DNA of 50,376 nucleotides from NCBI GenBank assembly GCA_040877415.1, contig JBBDNV010000195.1:1-50376 (forward strand), in the 5' to 3' direction. Position 1 is the first letter of the stretch; each line of letters begins with the position of its first letter. Both the position numbers and the translations under genes were made by a program. The notes below the pieces were generated by a model. It did no database searches and had not been told where the DNA came from. It saw nothing but the letters and a program-made list of their open reading frames with translations. Shown piece after piece: positions 42,796 to 50,376 of the stretch. This stretch comes from JBBDNV01 sp040877415 (GTDB taxonomy: Bacteria; Planctomycetota; Planctomycetia; Pirellulales; PALSA-1355).

Positions 42796-43501
42796 CGTTT
42801 AACGTCACAGCGCCCCGTCGCGTAAGCAGAAACTCGGCGAACAGCAAGTCCAATTCTTCGTTGATGTCAAGCGATCGCTCGCGCGGCATGACGTAACCCC
42901 GGCAATCGTCGCCGATCACCTGTCCGCGGTCAATCACGGGCCGCCGCGTGGCATAAACCGAACAATTGCGGACGTAAATGGTGGGTAATTCGTGGGCCGC
43001 CATCCGCCCCCGCTCCTCCTCGAGGTAAGGGAGCAACCGGTCTCCATCGAGAATCTTCATCTTCAGCGGATGGACCGCGTGATCGAGCTGCACGACGCTG
43101 ACCGCCGTGTCCGCCGCGCTGGCGGCCAAAAGGTCGACCGTCGCGTCAATATCCTCAGCCAGCGTGAAGGGCGAGCTCGGTTGCAAGATCACAACCGCCT
43201 CGAACGGACCCTGACCCTTGCCCTCCAGGGCGACTAGCGCGTGCCGCACGTAGTCGATCGCGGGCGAATCGTCGGCCGCCAATTCCGCCGGGCGCGCCAG
43301 GGGCAGGTTGGAATCATACGCTCGGGCCACTTCCAGCACTTCGGCGTCGTTCGACGACACGACCACCCGGCTCAGTCGCGATGCGCGGCGAGCGGCTTCG
43401 ATGGCCCAAGCCACCAGCGGTTTATCGCCCAACAGCCGCATGTTTTTCCGCGAGAGCCGTTTCGAGCCGGCCCGGGCCGGAATCACGCACAGCGTCTTCA
43501 A
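42785..43501 (-). CDS. neuA: CMP-nonulosonic (sialic/legionaminic) acid synthetase
   Basis: 238 aa from a TTG start at 43501, preceded by GGGGGA about 7 bases upstream. Activates a nonulosonic acid with CTP. Signature LCVIPARAGSKRLSRKNMRL (the R-x-GSKR-x-x-KN loop), LVAWAIEAARRA, SSNDAEVLEVARAY, and VILQPSSPFTLAEDID with the conserved QPSSP; Asp residues near 195-220 (DRGQVIGDDCRGYVMP, SLDINEELD) complete the metal site. It could be NeuA, LegF or PseF; the substrate follows from the NeuB/NeuC pair, which favours a sialic- or legionaminic-type sugar. Confidence 0.92.
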   Translation of the reverse strand: MKTLCVIPARAGSKRLSRKNMRLLGDKPLVAWAIEAARRASRLSRVVVSSNDAEVLEVARAYDSNLPLARPAELAADDSPAIDYVRHALVALEGKGQGPFEAVVILQPSSPFTLAEDIDATVDLLAASAADTAVSVVQLDHAVHPLKMKILDGDRLLPYLEEERGRMAAHELPTIYVRNCSVYATRRPVIDRGQVIGDDCRGYVMPRERSLDINEELDLLFAEFLLTRRGAVTLNDAT

Positions 43502-43559
43502 TTTGTTTCCCCCGCAAGCTCGACGAGCGGGAAGCCGGATGCTCGGCCATCATGCCCGT

Positions 43560-44510
43560 TTAGCACGTTCCGTTCCGCAACGCCTCAAGTACTTTCCGGG
43601 CCAGAAAAATTTCGGTCTTTTCGAACGACTCGACGGTGTTGCCGCCGAGGTGCGGCACGATCAACAGGCGATCGGTCTTTCGCGACAGCTTTACGAGCGG
43701 ATGTTCGGCCGTGTCGGGCTCGCCGTCGAGCACGTCGAGCGCGGCGCCGCCGATCGCGCCGGTTTCGATCGCTTCGGCGAGCGCGTGTTCGTCGACAATT
43801 CCGCCGCGCGACGTATTGACCAGCACCGCGTGCGGCCGCATGGCCGCCAGCTCCTTGCGGCCGATCAAGTGCCGCGTCGAAGCTTCGTAGTTTACGTGCA
43901 GGCTGACGACGTCGGAGGCGCGCAGCAGTTCGTCCAGCGAAAGGGCGCGGCGGGCCGCTTCGTGCGGAAAGTCGCCACGCGGATCATAACCCAACACGTC
44001 CATGCCGAAGGCCCGAAAGTAGCCGGCCACGATCCGTCCCAGGCGACCGACGCCGACCAGACCGGCCGTGTGGCCGAACAATTCCCGGCCGCGAAACAAG
44101 TCGCGATTCCAACCGCCGCCGCGCGCGTGCTCGGCCGCCGCCGGAATGCGGCGCAACAGGGCCAGCGCCAGCGCGATCGTCAATTCGGCCGTGCCCCGCA
44201 CCTGTTCCAAAAAGCCGGTCTCGCCGCGCAAGCTCACCACGCGGATGCCGCGCTCGGCGCAGGCCGCCAGGTCGATATGATCCAGTCCGGTGACGGGCAC
44301 GGCCAGAATCCGGCACCGCACCGGGCCGGCGAGCAGGTCGCGGTCGATCCGAAACGCGAGGCGAAACCAGACGACGTCGTAGTCGCCAAGCGCCCTAGCC
44401 AGTCCGGCGGGGTCCCTGGGTTGGAGCGTCACTTCGGCCGCGGCCTGTAGGATGCGCACGGCTTCGGGACAGAAGTCCAGCGGCTCGGCAATTAAGATAC
44501 GCGGCAGCAC
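43560..44510 (-). CDS. D-isomer-specific 2-hydroxyacid dehydrogenase
   Basis: 316 aa from a GTG at 44510, directly after the neuC stop (TAAGTG). NAD-binding motif GLVGVGRLGRIVAGY at about 160-175. The catalytic triad is intact: Arg in VLVNTSRGGIVDE, Glu in ALDVLDGEPDTAEH, His in IVPHLGGNT. This is the phosphoglycerate/hydroxyacid dehydrogenase fold. Its position between neuC and neuA is unusual for a metabolic enzyme: it may make a hydroxyacid that decorates the nonulosonic acid, or act on a keto-acid intermediate. Substrate unknown. Confidence 0.9.
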   Translation of the reverse strand: MLPRILIAEPLDFCPEAVRILQAAAEVTLQPRDPAGLARALGDYDVVWFRLAFRIDRDLLAGPVRCRILAVPVTGLDHIDLAACAERGIRVVSLRGETGFLEQVRGTAELTIALALALLRRIPAAAEHARGGGWNRDLFRGRELFGHTAGLVGVGRLGRIVAGYFRAFGMDVLGYDPRGDFPHEAARRALSLDELLRASDVVSLHVNYEASTRHLIGRKELAAMRPHAVLVNTSRGGIVDEHALAEAIETGAIGGAALDVLDGEPDTAEHPLVKLSRKTDRLLIVPHLGGNTVESFEKTEIFLARKVLEALRNGTC

Positions 44511-45692
44511 TTAGTCGGGAAGCGAGTTTTCGGGAAGGGTGAAAGCGAGTTGTTTTTGCCGATAGGGAGTGAGCTTCTCGATCGCTTCGGCAATCCGCGC
44601 GGCAACGTGGCCGTCGCCGTAAAGCGTGCTGGCCGGGTAGCGGCCGTGATCCAATTGTTTCTTGACCGTGGCCACGATCTGGTCCAATTCCACCGGCACG
44701 CGAATCACGTGCTCGTCGCTTTCGCGGCCGTTCTGCCGATTGCCCACCAACACGACCGGCGTGCCAAAATAGCTGGCGTCGCGGACAAAGCTGCTCGAAT
44801 TGCCCACCGCGCAGGCCGCGGCGGCCAGCACCTTCAGGTAATTCTCGGGCGTCAGGTTCGTGAGCGTGCGCAGCCAATGATCGTTGCTGTGCGTGCGAAA
44901 GACGCGGATGACCTTGCTGATGTGGTCGCTGCCGGCGTCGATGTTGGGCCACAGCAGCAGCGTTTGAATCTTGAGCGTATCGAGGGCCGAAAGCAGCACC
45001 TGCATCTGCCGCTGCTCACCGCCGTATTCGGTTGTGGTCGGATGAAACACCACCACCAGGAAGGGGCTGGCGACGTCGATCTCGATGCCCGAACCGCGCG
45101 CATTGACCACTTCCGGCGCAAGAGCCCGCGAAAACGTCCGGGCGATGTCGCTGCTGGGGCACCCGGTGCCCAACACGGTGTCGGGCCGCTCTCCCATGCG
45201 GACCAGGTATCCGGCCGCGCGGTGGGTCGAGGGGAAGTGAAAGTGCGCGAACTTGGTGATCGCGTGCCGGGCGCTTTCGTCGATCGAGCCGCTGACTTCG
45301 CCCCCCTGAATGTGCACCAGCGTGATATTCATGTACGCGGCCGCGATCGCCGCGGCCAGCGCCTCGTAGCGATCGCCGATGAGCACCACCACGTCGGGCT
45401 TGAGACGATGAAATTCACTGGCAAACTCGAGCAGCCCAAAGCCGATGCTCTTGGCCATCGTCGTGGGCGTCGACCCTTCCAGCTCGATGTAGATTTCGCC
45501 GTCGACGTCAAATCCGTCTTCCCGCACCACGCGCACCGGCTGATCGAAACGCTCCAGCACCATCGTGCCGGTGGCCAGCACCTGAAGCTCCAATCCCGGG
45601 CGCTGGCGCATGGCGTGCATGACGGGCTTCATCCGCCCGTAGTTGGCGCGATCGACCAGCACCACGCACGCCTTCCGCTTATGTTCCGCCAA
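44511..45692 (-). CDS. neuC: hydrolysing UDP-GlcNAc (or diNAcBac) 2-epimerase, NeuC/LegG-like
   Basis: 393 aa from a TTG at 45692, with GGAGGA 6 bases upstream inside the end of neuB. GT-B fold epimerase that inverts C2 and releases UDP, giving ManNAc (NeuC) or the 2,4-diacetamido-6-deoxymannose (LegG). Motifs: VVVLIGDRYEALAAAIAAAY, LVHIQGGEVSGSIDESARHAI with the catalytic acidic residues, VVVFHPTT, and CAVGNSSSFVRDASYFGTPVV with the substrate Ser cluster and Asp/Glu. The strong E-x-S-G-x-x-D-E-x-x-R-x-A-I match is NeuC-specific. The upstream CapD-type dehydratase hints at the legionaminic route, which needs a 6-deoxy sugar. Confidence 0.92.
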   Translation of the reverse strand: MAEHKRKACVVLVDRANYGRMKPVMHAMRQRPGLELQVLATGTMVLERFDQPVRVVREDGFDVDGEIYIELEGSTPTTMAKSIGFGLLEFASEFHRLKPDVVVLIGDRYEALAAAIAAAYMNITLVHIQGGEVSGSIDESARHAITKFAHFHFPSTHRAAGYLVRMGERPDTVLGTGCPSSDIARTFSRALAPEVVNARGSGIEIDVASPFLVVVFHPTTTEYGGEQRQMQVLLSALDTLKIQTLLLWPNIDAGSDHISKVIRVFRTHSNDHWLRTLTNLTPENYLKVLAAAACAVGNSSSFVRDASYFGTPVVLVGNRQNGRESDEHVIRVPVELDQIVATVKKQLDHGRYPASTLYGDGHVAARIAEAIEKLTPYRQKQLAFTLPENSLPD

Positions 45693-46725
45693 AATGTTCC
45701 TCCGCCAGCAAGGTATCGGCGGTCACCGCGCGCGCCAGTCGCCGGCCCACCACGTCGCCCAATCTCGACGCGGGAATACCGCTGCCCGGCTTCTTGAGCG
45801 CCAAATCGGCGGCCGCCAGCTTGTGGCCCGCGGGCAAATCGCGCGCGACCACCACGCTCTTGCCGAACATCGTTTTCAATTCCCGCATCTCTCCGGCTAT
45901 TTGCTCCTTGTCGAGCGGATGGGCCAAGGCCCGCTCGATGAACCGCACGCCCTCGACCAGTTCGGCCAACTGGGAGGTCGTAACTGAAGCCTTGACGTCG
46001 GGCCCGAAACACTCGCGCGAAAACACCACGTGCACTTCCAACAGATTGGCGCCCAGCGCGACAGCCGCCAGCGAAGCGTAGATCGTGCCCGAATGGTCGG
46101 ACAGCCCGACCGGGCATTGATAGCGATTGCGCAGTTGCTCGAGCACGTTGAGCCCGATTTTTTCCGCCGGACAAGGATAGGCCGTGGTGCACTGCAAGAG
46201 GGCCACCGGCGCGGCGGCCTTTCGCACCGTGGCCACCGCCTGGTCCAGCTCGTCCCACGACGACATGCCGCTGGAAATGAGCACCGGCCGGCCGGTGGCG
46301 GCCATCCGCTCGAGCATCGGCAGGTTCGTCACTTCGCCGGAGCCGACCTTCCAGGCGGGCATTCCCAGCCGGTCGAGCAGGTCGACCGCGTCGAACGAAA
46401 ACGGCGTGGAAAGAAAGATCAACCCGCTCTGCCGCGCATGATCGGCCAGAGACTGCCACTGGGGCTCGCTGAATTCCAGTCGCTTCCAGTAGTCGTAGCG
46501 AGTGTCATCCTGCGGAGAGAAGGCGACCCGAAACGGCTCTCGGGGCGTCGATTCGGCCGCGGCGAAATGCGTTTGAAACTTCACCGCGTCGGCCCCGCTG
46601 CGCGCGATCGCGTCGACGTAGGCATGGGCCGTCCCGAGGCTGCCGTCGTGAGCCTGGGCGACTTCGGCAACGATCAGGCACGGTCGGCCGTGCCCGACTT
46701 CGCGTTTAAGAATCGAAAAATTCAC
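45679..46725 (-). CDS. neuB: nonulosonic acid synthase NeuB/LegI-like
   Basis: 348 aa from a GTG at 46725; no other start fits the conserved N-terminus. Condenses phosphoenolpyruvate with ManNAc or a diacetamido hexose to a nine-carbon acid. TIM-barrel motifs: CLIVAEVAQAHDGS, ADAVKFQTHFAA, FLSTPFSFDAVDLLD, WKVGSGEVTNLPML, SSGMSSWDELD, CTTAYPCP, VGLSDHSGTIY and LEVHVVFSRE. The C-terminal SAF (antifreeze-like) domain is at about 280-345 (VVARDLPAGHKL, LGDVVGRRLARAVTADTLL). Overlaps neuC by 14 bp. The length and domain order are standard. Confidence 0.94.
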   Translation of the reverse strand: MNFSILKREVGHGRPCLIVAEVAQAHDGSLGTAHAYVDAIARSGADAVKFQTHFAAAESTPREPFRVAFSPQDDTRYDYWKRLEFSEPQWQSLADHARQSGLIFLSTPFSFDAVDLLDRLGMPAWKVGSGEVTNLPMLERMAATGRPVLISSGMSSWDELDQAVATVRKAAAPVALLQCTTAYPCPAEKIGLNVLEQLRNRYQCPVGLSDHSGTIYASLAAVALGANLLEVHVVFSRECFGPDVKASVTTSQLAELVEGVRFIERALAHPLDKEQIAGEMRELKTMFGKSVVVARDLPAGHKLAAADLALKKPGSGIPASRLGDVVGRRLARAVTADTLLAEEHFGGT

Positions 46726-46757
46726 GCGAGAATGCGTGTGACGTGACCGCAGGTCGT

Positions 46758-48695
46758 TCAGGTTTCCGCCACCGAAGGCGATTCTTGGGTGCTGCGCTGC
46801 GGCGAGCGCGCGCCGTCGGTCGTCACGGCGTCCGCGCTTTCCGACGAGCCGGCGCTGGACTCGGCGTATTCGGCAACCAGTTCCTTGATCTTGAGGCGCA
46901 GCTCATCCGGCGACCCGTGCACGAGCGAAGCCACTTCGGCGATCGCTCGGTCGACCTCGGCCAGCGAATAGGGCCGGTGGTAAGCGACAAAAAGTTTCGG
47001 ATGGGGAGTTGCCTGCATTTCCTCGTCGTTGAAATACAGCTCTTCGTACAGTTTTTCGCCCGGACGCAGGCCGGTGAACACGATTTCTATGGCGTCCGGC
47101 TCGAGCCCCGAGAGGCGCACCAGATCCCGGGCCAGATCGACGATTCGCACCGGCTCGCCCATGTCGAGCACGAAGATCTCTCCGCCCTTGCCCATCGCGG
47201 CCGCCTGCAACACCAATTGCGAGGCCTCGGGAATGGTCATAAAGAAGCGCTGGATTTCCGGGTGCGTGACCGTGATCGGGCCGCCCCGGCGAATCTGCTC
47301 TTGAAAGATCGGCACCACGCTGCCGTTGGAGGCCAGCACGTTGCCGAAGCGGACCACCACGAACTTCGTGCCCGCCCTCTCGGAAAACGCGTGCACGAAC
47401 CGTTCGGCCAATTGCTTCGACACGCCCATGATACTGGTCGGATTCACGGCCTTGTCGGTTGAAATCATCACGAACTTCTTGACGCCGTGCTCGTCGGCCA
47501 ACTCGGCCAGTTGCCGCGTCCCCAACACGTTGTTCTTGATCGCCTCGCCCGGGTTGTACTCCATCATCGGCACGTGCTTGTGGGCGGCCGCGTGAAACAC
47601 GACCGAGGGGCGATGGGCCTTGAAAATCTGGGCCATGCGCGGCCCGTCGGCGATGTCGGCGATGCAGGGAACGACCTGCGTGTCGGTGCGCAGGGCTTTG
47701 AACTCCTGCTCGACCGCGAACAGGCTGTTTTCGGCCCGCTCCACCAGCAGCACGCACTTGGGGCGGAACTTGAGGATCTGCCGGCAGATTTCCGAGCCGA
47801 TGCTGCCGCCGGCTCCGGTGACCATCACCGTTCTGCCGGCGACCAGCGTGCTGATCGCGTCGTTGTTGAGCTCCACCGGCTCGCGGCGCAACAGGTCGTC
47901 AATATCGACGTCGCGGATTTGCGGCGAATAACTGCCGGCCAAAAGGTCGTCGTAGGCCGGTATCACCTTGAGCGTGATCTTGGCCGTGCCGCAGTTTTCC
48001 ATCAAAGTGCGCAACTCCGTGCCGGTCAGCACGCCGGAGATCACCAGCACGTCTTCCACGCCCAGCCGGGCGGCAACGTTCAGGGCCTGTGCCGGTTGGC
48101 CCCAAATCGGGATGCCCGACAACGTCGACCCGACCCGCGCCCGGTCACGATCCAGGTAGCCGACCGGCTGATACTTCAGCCGGCGATCGGAAAGCAGGTG
48201 CCGGGCCAGCGTTTCACCCGACTGGTTGGCTCCCACGATCAATGCCCGGCGATAGCCGCTGCGCCACAGCCGCGGGCTGAGCTCTTCGCGCGACAGCCGG
48301 GCCACGGCCCTGAGCGCGCCGAGCACCATAATGATCATTCCCCAATCGAGCAACAGGACGCCGCGCGGCGGGTGAAAACTGTAGGCGAACAGATGGTCCA
48401 ATGCGGCGATGATCAACCACGACAGCGTGGCCGAATGGAACAGCATGACCAGGTCCGAAAACGACACGCTGTACCACGAGCGGTGGCAATGCCCCGCGTA
48501 GTAGAAGACGAGCGTCTGGATGAGCACCACTCCGGGCAGCGTCACCCACAACGTCACCCAGTCGGCCTTGCTGATCGCAAACTCCGTGCGAATGGCATAG
48601 GCCAGCCAGTAGAGAAACGCAAAGACAACGGCGTGCAGCAAAAGCGCGGCAAAAGCACGCTTTGTCAAACGCTGCGGAATCAGCCTGGTGCTCAT
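46758..48695 (-). CDS. CapD/WbpM-type membrane UDP-sugar 4,6-dehydratase
   Basis: 645 aa. Four hydrophobic helices in the first 145 residues, then two Rossmann parts: a CoA-binding-like domain (ALIVGANQSGETLARHLL, ~150) and the extended SDR domain with MVTGAGGSIGSEICRQIL (~290), FHAAAHKHVPMMEYNP, and STDKAVNPTSIMGVSKQLAE, where Tyr of the YxxxK pair is Met, as in WbpM/FlaA1-type enzymes. It dehydrates UDP-GlcNAc to the 4-keto-6-deoxy sugar at the inner membrane. The C-terminal 40 residues are Ser-rich and disordered-looking. This is the first enzyme of the operon, supplying the aminotransferase and/or the nonulosonic route. Confidence 0.93.
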   Translation of the reverse strand: MSTRLIPQRLTKRAFAALLLHAVVFAFLYWLAYAIRTEFAISKADWVTLWVTLPGVVLIQTLVFYYAGHCHRSWYSVSFSDLVMLFHSATLSWLIIAALDHLFAYSFHPPRGVLLLDWGMIIMVLGALRAVARLSREELSPRLWRSGYRRALIVGANQSGETLARHLLSDRRLKYQPVGYLDRDRARVGSTLSGIPIWGQPAQALNVAARLGVEDVLVISGVLTGTELRTLMENCGTAKITLKVIPAYDDLLAGSYSPQIRDVDIDDLLRREPVELNNDAISTLVAGRTVMVTGAGGSIGSEICRQILKFRPKCVLLVERAENSLFAVEQEFKALRTDTQVVPCIADIADGPRMAQIFKAHRPSVVFHAAAHKHVPMMEYNPGEAIKNNVLGTRQLAELADEHGVKKFVMISTDKAVNPTSIMGVSKQLAERFVHAFSERAGTKFVVVRFGNVLASNGSVVPIFQEQIRRGGPITVTHPEIQRFFMTIPEASQLVLQAAAMGKGGEIFVLDMGEPVRIVDLARDLVRLSGLEPDAIEIVFTGLRPGEKLYEELYFNDEEMQATPHPKLFVAYHRPYSLAEVDRAIAEVASLVHGSPDELRLKIKELVAEYAESSAGSSESADAVTTDGARSPQRSTQESPSVAET

Positions 48696-48900
48696 GTGAT
48701 TGGTCAGGGTGTCGGTTCGTTCGTGAAGATCACATGCGACTTGAGAATTGCCCGCTTCCCGGCACCAGGGGCAGCATAACCGCGCAGCGTCAGGGAATCA
48801 AATCGCCGGGCCGCTGGCAGGGCCGATTCTGCGGACGGTTTGCTAGCTTGCAGGATTCGAGAATGTGGATGCATCAGCGCTTGTTTCGCCTGTTCGCCGC

Positions 48901-49461
48901 TTAGAGCGGCTCCACCTGAAAGTCTTCCAACAGCACGCTGGCCCCCTGTCCCAGGAACTCGACCGCTACCACGAGCCAGTCCCGGCCGCGCCGTTTGATC
49001 ACCGTGCCTTCCAGCCCGGCCATCGACCCCGAGCGGACGCGCACGCGGCGTCCCGGCTCGATTCGCGCTTCGACCGTCAAGGGGGCATCCAGCTCGATCA
49101 GATGGCGGATTTGCCGCAAGTCGTGGACCAGTTGCGCGCCGTCGGGGACTTGCAGGCAGCGGGAGACGCAGTTGGTCGCCAGCGCCTTGTGCCGCTCGGT
49201 TTCGCTGCCGAACGCGAACACGTAGCTGGCAAACAGGGGCACGTAGCTCTCGCGCACCCGGCCGCTGGGAGATCGGTTGCGCTTGTGCACCAGCGGCGAA
49301 TAGAAAGCGACCTCCATGCCCCGCAAGCGCCGCATCAACTCCTTTTCGCGGCGCGCCAACGTGTACAGCGCCCACCACTGGCCTTCGGCCGCCGCGCGCC
49401 CGGCCGATTCGTCGAGCAGCTCGGGCGGAAAGATGTCGGGTTCGCTTGGTAAGATCGGCAT
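48901..49461 (-). CDS. specialised NusG-family antiterminator (RfaH/UpxY/LoaP-like), first gene of the operon
   Basis: 186 aa from the ATG at 49461 (a TTG precedes it). The NGN domain starts near residue 28: GQWWALYTLARREKELMRRL, then VAFYSPLVHKRNR and SYVPLFASYVFAF, the classic NGN strands. The C-terminal KOW domain is PGRRVRVRSGSMAGLEGTVIKRRG (about 140-165). This fits NusG paralogs that couple to one long operon. No ribosome-recruiting or RfaH-type helical KOW can be judged from sequence. It likely suppresses premature termination across the 34-kb operon that follows. A 205-bp gap separates it from the next gene. Confidence 0.92.
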   Translation of the reverse strand: MPILPSEPDIFPPELLDESAGRAAAEGQWWALYTLARREKELMRRLRGMEVAFYSPLVHKRNRSPSGRVRESYVPLFASYVFAFGSETERHKALATNCVSRCLQVPDGAQLVHDLRQIRHLIELDAPLTVEARIEPGRRVRVRSGSMAGLEGTVIKRRGRDWLVVAVEFLGQGASVLLEDFQVEPL

Positions 49462-50376
49462 CAACCATCAATAACCGCCCGCCGGGAAGGTCGCCGCCGA
49501 CTGCCCCGAGCCCTCCCGCATCGGGGTCCGGGCCTCGGGCGCGCACTCCGTTCCCGTGGGTGACAGCGGTCCCCTTTTCAAAATGCCTATTGGTTCCGCC
49601 TCGAGCGACATTCGACGGGGGTTTTCGTCGCTACGATGTGACCCCCAGCACTCAGGGCGGATACCAGTAGATCGACCCAATCCTTCAGCTTATCAGACCC
49701 CTCGGGGCCGGTCTGCCGGTGCAACCGTGAAATTGCCGTTAGCACGGCATTTTCACGAATGCCGGGTAAGTTTGCAAATCAAATGCCCCCTAGGAGTAAC
49801 GTCGGCCGGGCGGCCGGATTTGACGGTTGGCGCGGCTGGAGGGCCCCACCAATCCGCGCCGGCGGCATGACCCCGTTGGGATGCCCGAATCGGATGTGGC
49901 CGATGAGCACGCCGATGTCGTGTTTTTACATCCCGATCGATGACGGCCGACTCACGAAGTCCCGCGCCGGCTGAAGCGGCGCCCACGATCCGCCCGATTC
50001 CCCATCTCCGCGAGCGTTTGCGGGCGCGAAGCGGCCCGATTTCGCACCGCAGCATGGAGGTCGGGCAACACGGTTACGCTTGGCAATAACGCACCGGCCG
50101 GTGCTCGCTCGTCGACGGTCCCAGGGACGCCTCGGATCTCGCCCAGGGGCGTCGGCGAATGGAAAGCGACCACGCCTTCGCTTGCCCGTCGTGTTAGAAA
50201 GCGGATCACTTTCCAGCTTACCAATTCGTCTTCCCCGCCCGCCATTATTTCCCCCCGCTCGAGCGGCTCGCGGCGCGGCGCCAGCGGCCATGCGCGGTGC
50301 AATTCGAAGGGGCCCGATGGGCCACGGCAATCGCATCTAATTCTGTCACACTATTTCCAGTGACTTGAAAGAATCA
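49462..50376. other. 915-bp gene-free region upstream of the glycan operon
   Basis: ORFs here are short, Arg/Pro-rich and without recognisable similarity. The stretch likely holds the operon promoter and leader. A 13-bp-arm inverted repeat (49727-49756) is the clearest structure. No convincing -35/-10 or -24/-12 pair was found. The distal part (50050-50376) shows nothing recognisable. Confidence 0.5.
49727..49756. promoter_or_regulatory. inverted repeat upstream of the glycan operon (operator or RNA hairpin)
   Basis: GTGAAATTGCCGT (49727-49739) and ACGGCATTTTCAC (49744-49756) are reverse complements with one mismatch around a TAGC loop. It lies about 265 bp upstream of the NusG-like start. 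There is no T-tract on either strand, so a protein-binding site or an RNA structure is more likely than a terminator. Confidence 0.5.

Noticed and set aside
48776..49478. GCGGTTAT in the leaders of the NusG-like gene (49471-49478) and the CapD-type gene (48776-48783), vaguely like the RfaH ops element
   Set aside because: Only eight shared bases between two stretches of a few hundred bases is expected by chance, and the match to ops stops after GGCGGT.
48704..49546. 280-codon minus-strand frame overlapping the NusG-like gene
   Set aside because: It overlaps a gene with NGN and KOW motifs and has no protein-like pattern itself, despite an ATG 7 bases ahead of the NusG-like start.
49468..49680. 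70-codon frame just upstream of the NusG-like gene as a leader peptide
   Set aside because: The composition is not peptide-leader-like, there is no ribosome binding site, and no attenuator structure follows.
49926..50340. ORFs of 86-136 codons at the right end
   Set aside because: Arg/Pro/Ala-rich, overlapping on both strands, without start signals or any recognisable similarity.
1..50376. tRNA, rRNA, CRISPR array, IS or prophage
   Set aside because: I looked for T-loop sequences, regularly spaced repeats and transposase or phage structural motifs and saw none.

Overview
The window looks like chromosomal DNA from a planctomycete, most likely Pirellulales-like. The evidence is a DUF1559 pseudopilin-like protein with an H-X9-D motif, a DUF1501 protein with a twin-arginine leader, a TIGR03790-type secreted protein, a DUF6807 (PmoA-like) protein, high GC, few Shine-Dalgarno sites, and dispersed GC-rich palindromes of the GGCTTTGCC type. 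No rRNA, tRNA, CRISPR array, IS transposase or prophage was recognised.

Left part (1-15.2 kb), mixed housekeeping and accessory genes: the N-terminus of a DUF1501 protein; an 838-bp gene-free stretch holding a composite inverted repeat; a DUF1559 protein with a clear intrinsic terminator; a TIGR03790-like secreted protein; tadA; an AT-richer insert carrying a large unrecognised protein with a candidate PD-(D/E)XK nuclease core; a small DUF5678-like gene; a sugar isomerase/epimerase; a phytanoyl-CoA dioxygenase-like oxygenase; a VanZ-like protein; a nucleotide-sugar decarboxylase plus a WbpA-type dehydrogenase; two secreted proteins; a small protein; and csrA. The csrA start region has a strong sigma70-like promoter and a hairpin that presents the ribosome binding site in a near-consensus CsrA target.

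Right part (49.46 down to 15.28 kb, all minus strand): 26 tightly packed genes, many overlapping by 1-35 bp, read as one exopolysaccharide/surface-glycan operon of about 34 kb. It opens with a specialised NusG-family (RfaH/UpxY/LoaP-like) gene and closes with the initiating phosphoglycosyl transferase, followed by a terminator-like hairpin facing csrA. In transcription order: NusG-like factor; CapD-type 4,6-dehydratase; NeuB, NeuC, a 2-hydroxyacid dehydrogenase and NeuA (nonulosonic acid module); Wzx-like flippase; a double methyltransferase; a GT-B-like protein; an asparagine-synthase-type amidotransferase; an LtaS-like membrane phosphotransferase; a nucleotidyltransferase-kinase fusion, a HAD phosphatase and a second nucleotidyltransferase (possible activation pathway for a phospho-linked group); a GT4; a formyltransferase/beta-propeller fusion; a GT2; an O-antigen ligase/polymerase; a NodU-type carbamoyltransferase; a GT4; a second amidotransferase; a GT2; a polysaccharide deacetylase; a DegT aminotransferase; an SGNH hydrolase; the phosphoglycosyl transferase.

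Together these suggest a lipid-linked repeat unit that contains a CMP-activated nonulosonic acid and carries several decorations (amide, carbamoyl, formyl, methyl, possibly phospho groups), flipped by Wzx and polymerised or ligated by the Wzy/WaaL-like protein. No Wza/Wzc/Wzz-type export genes lie in the window. The right end (49.46-50.38 kb) has no convincing gene and probably holds the operon's control region, including a 13-bp-arm inverted repeat.
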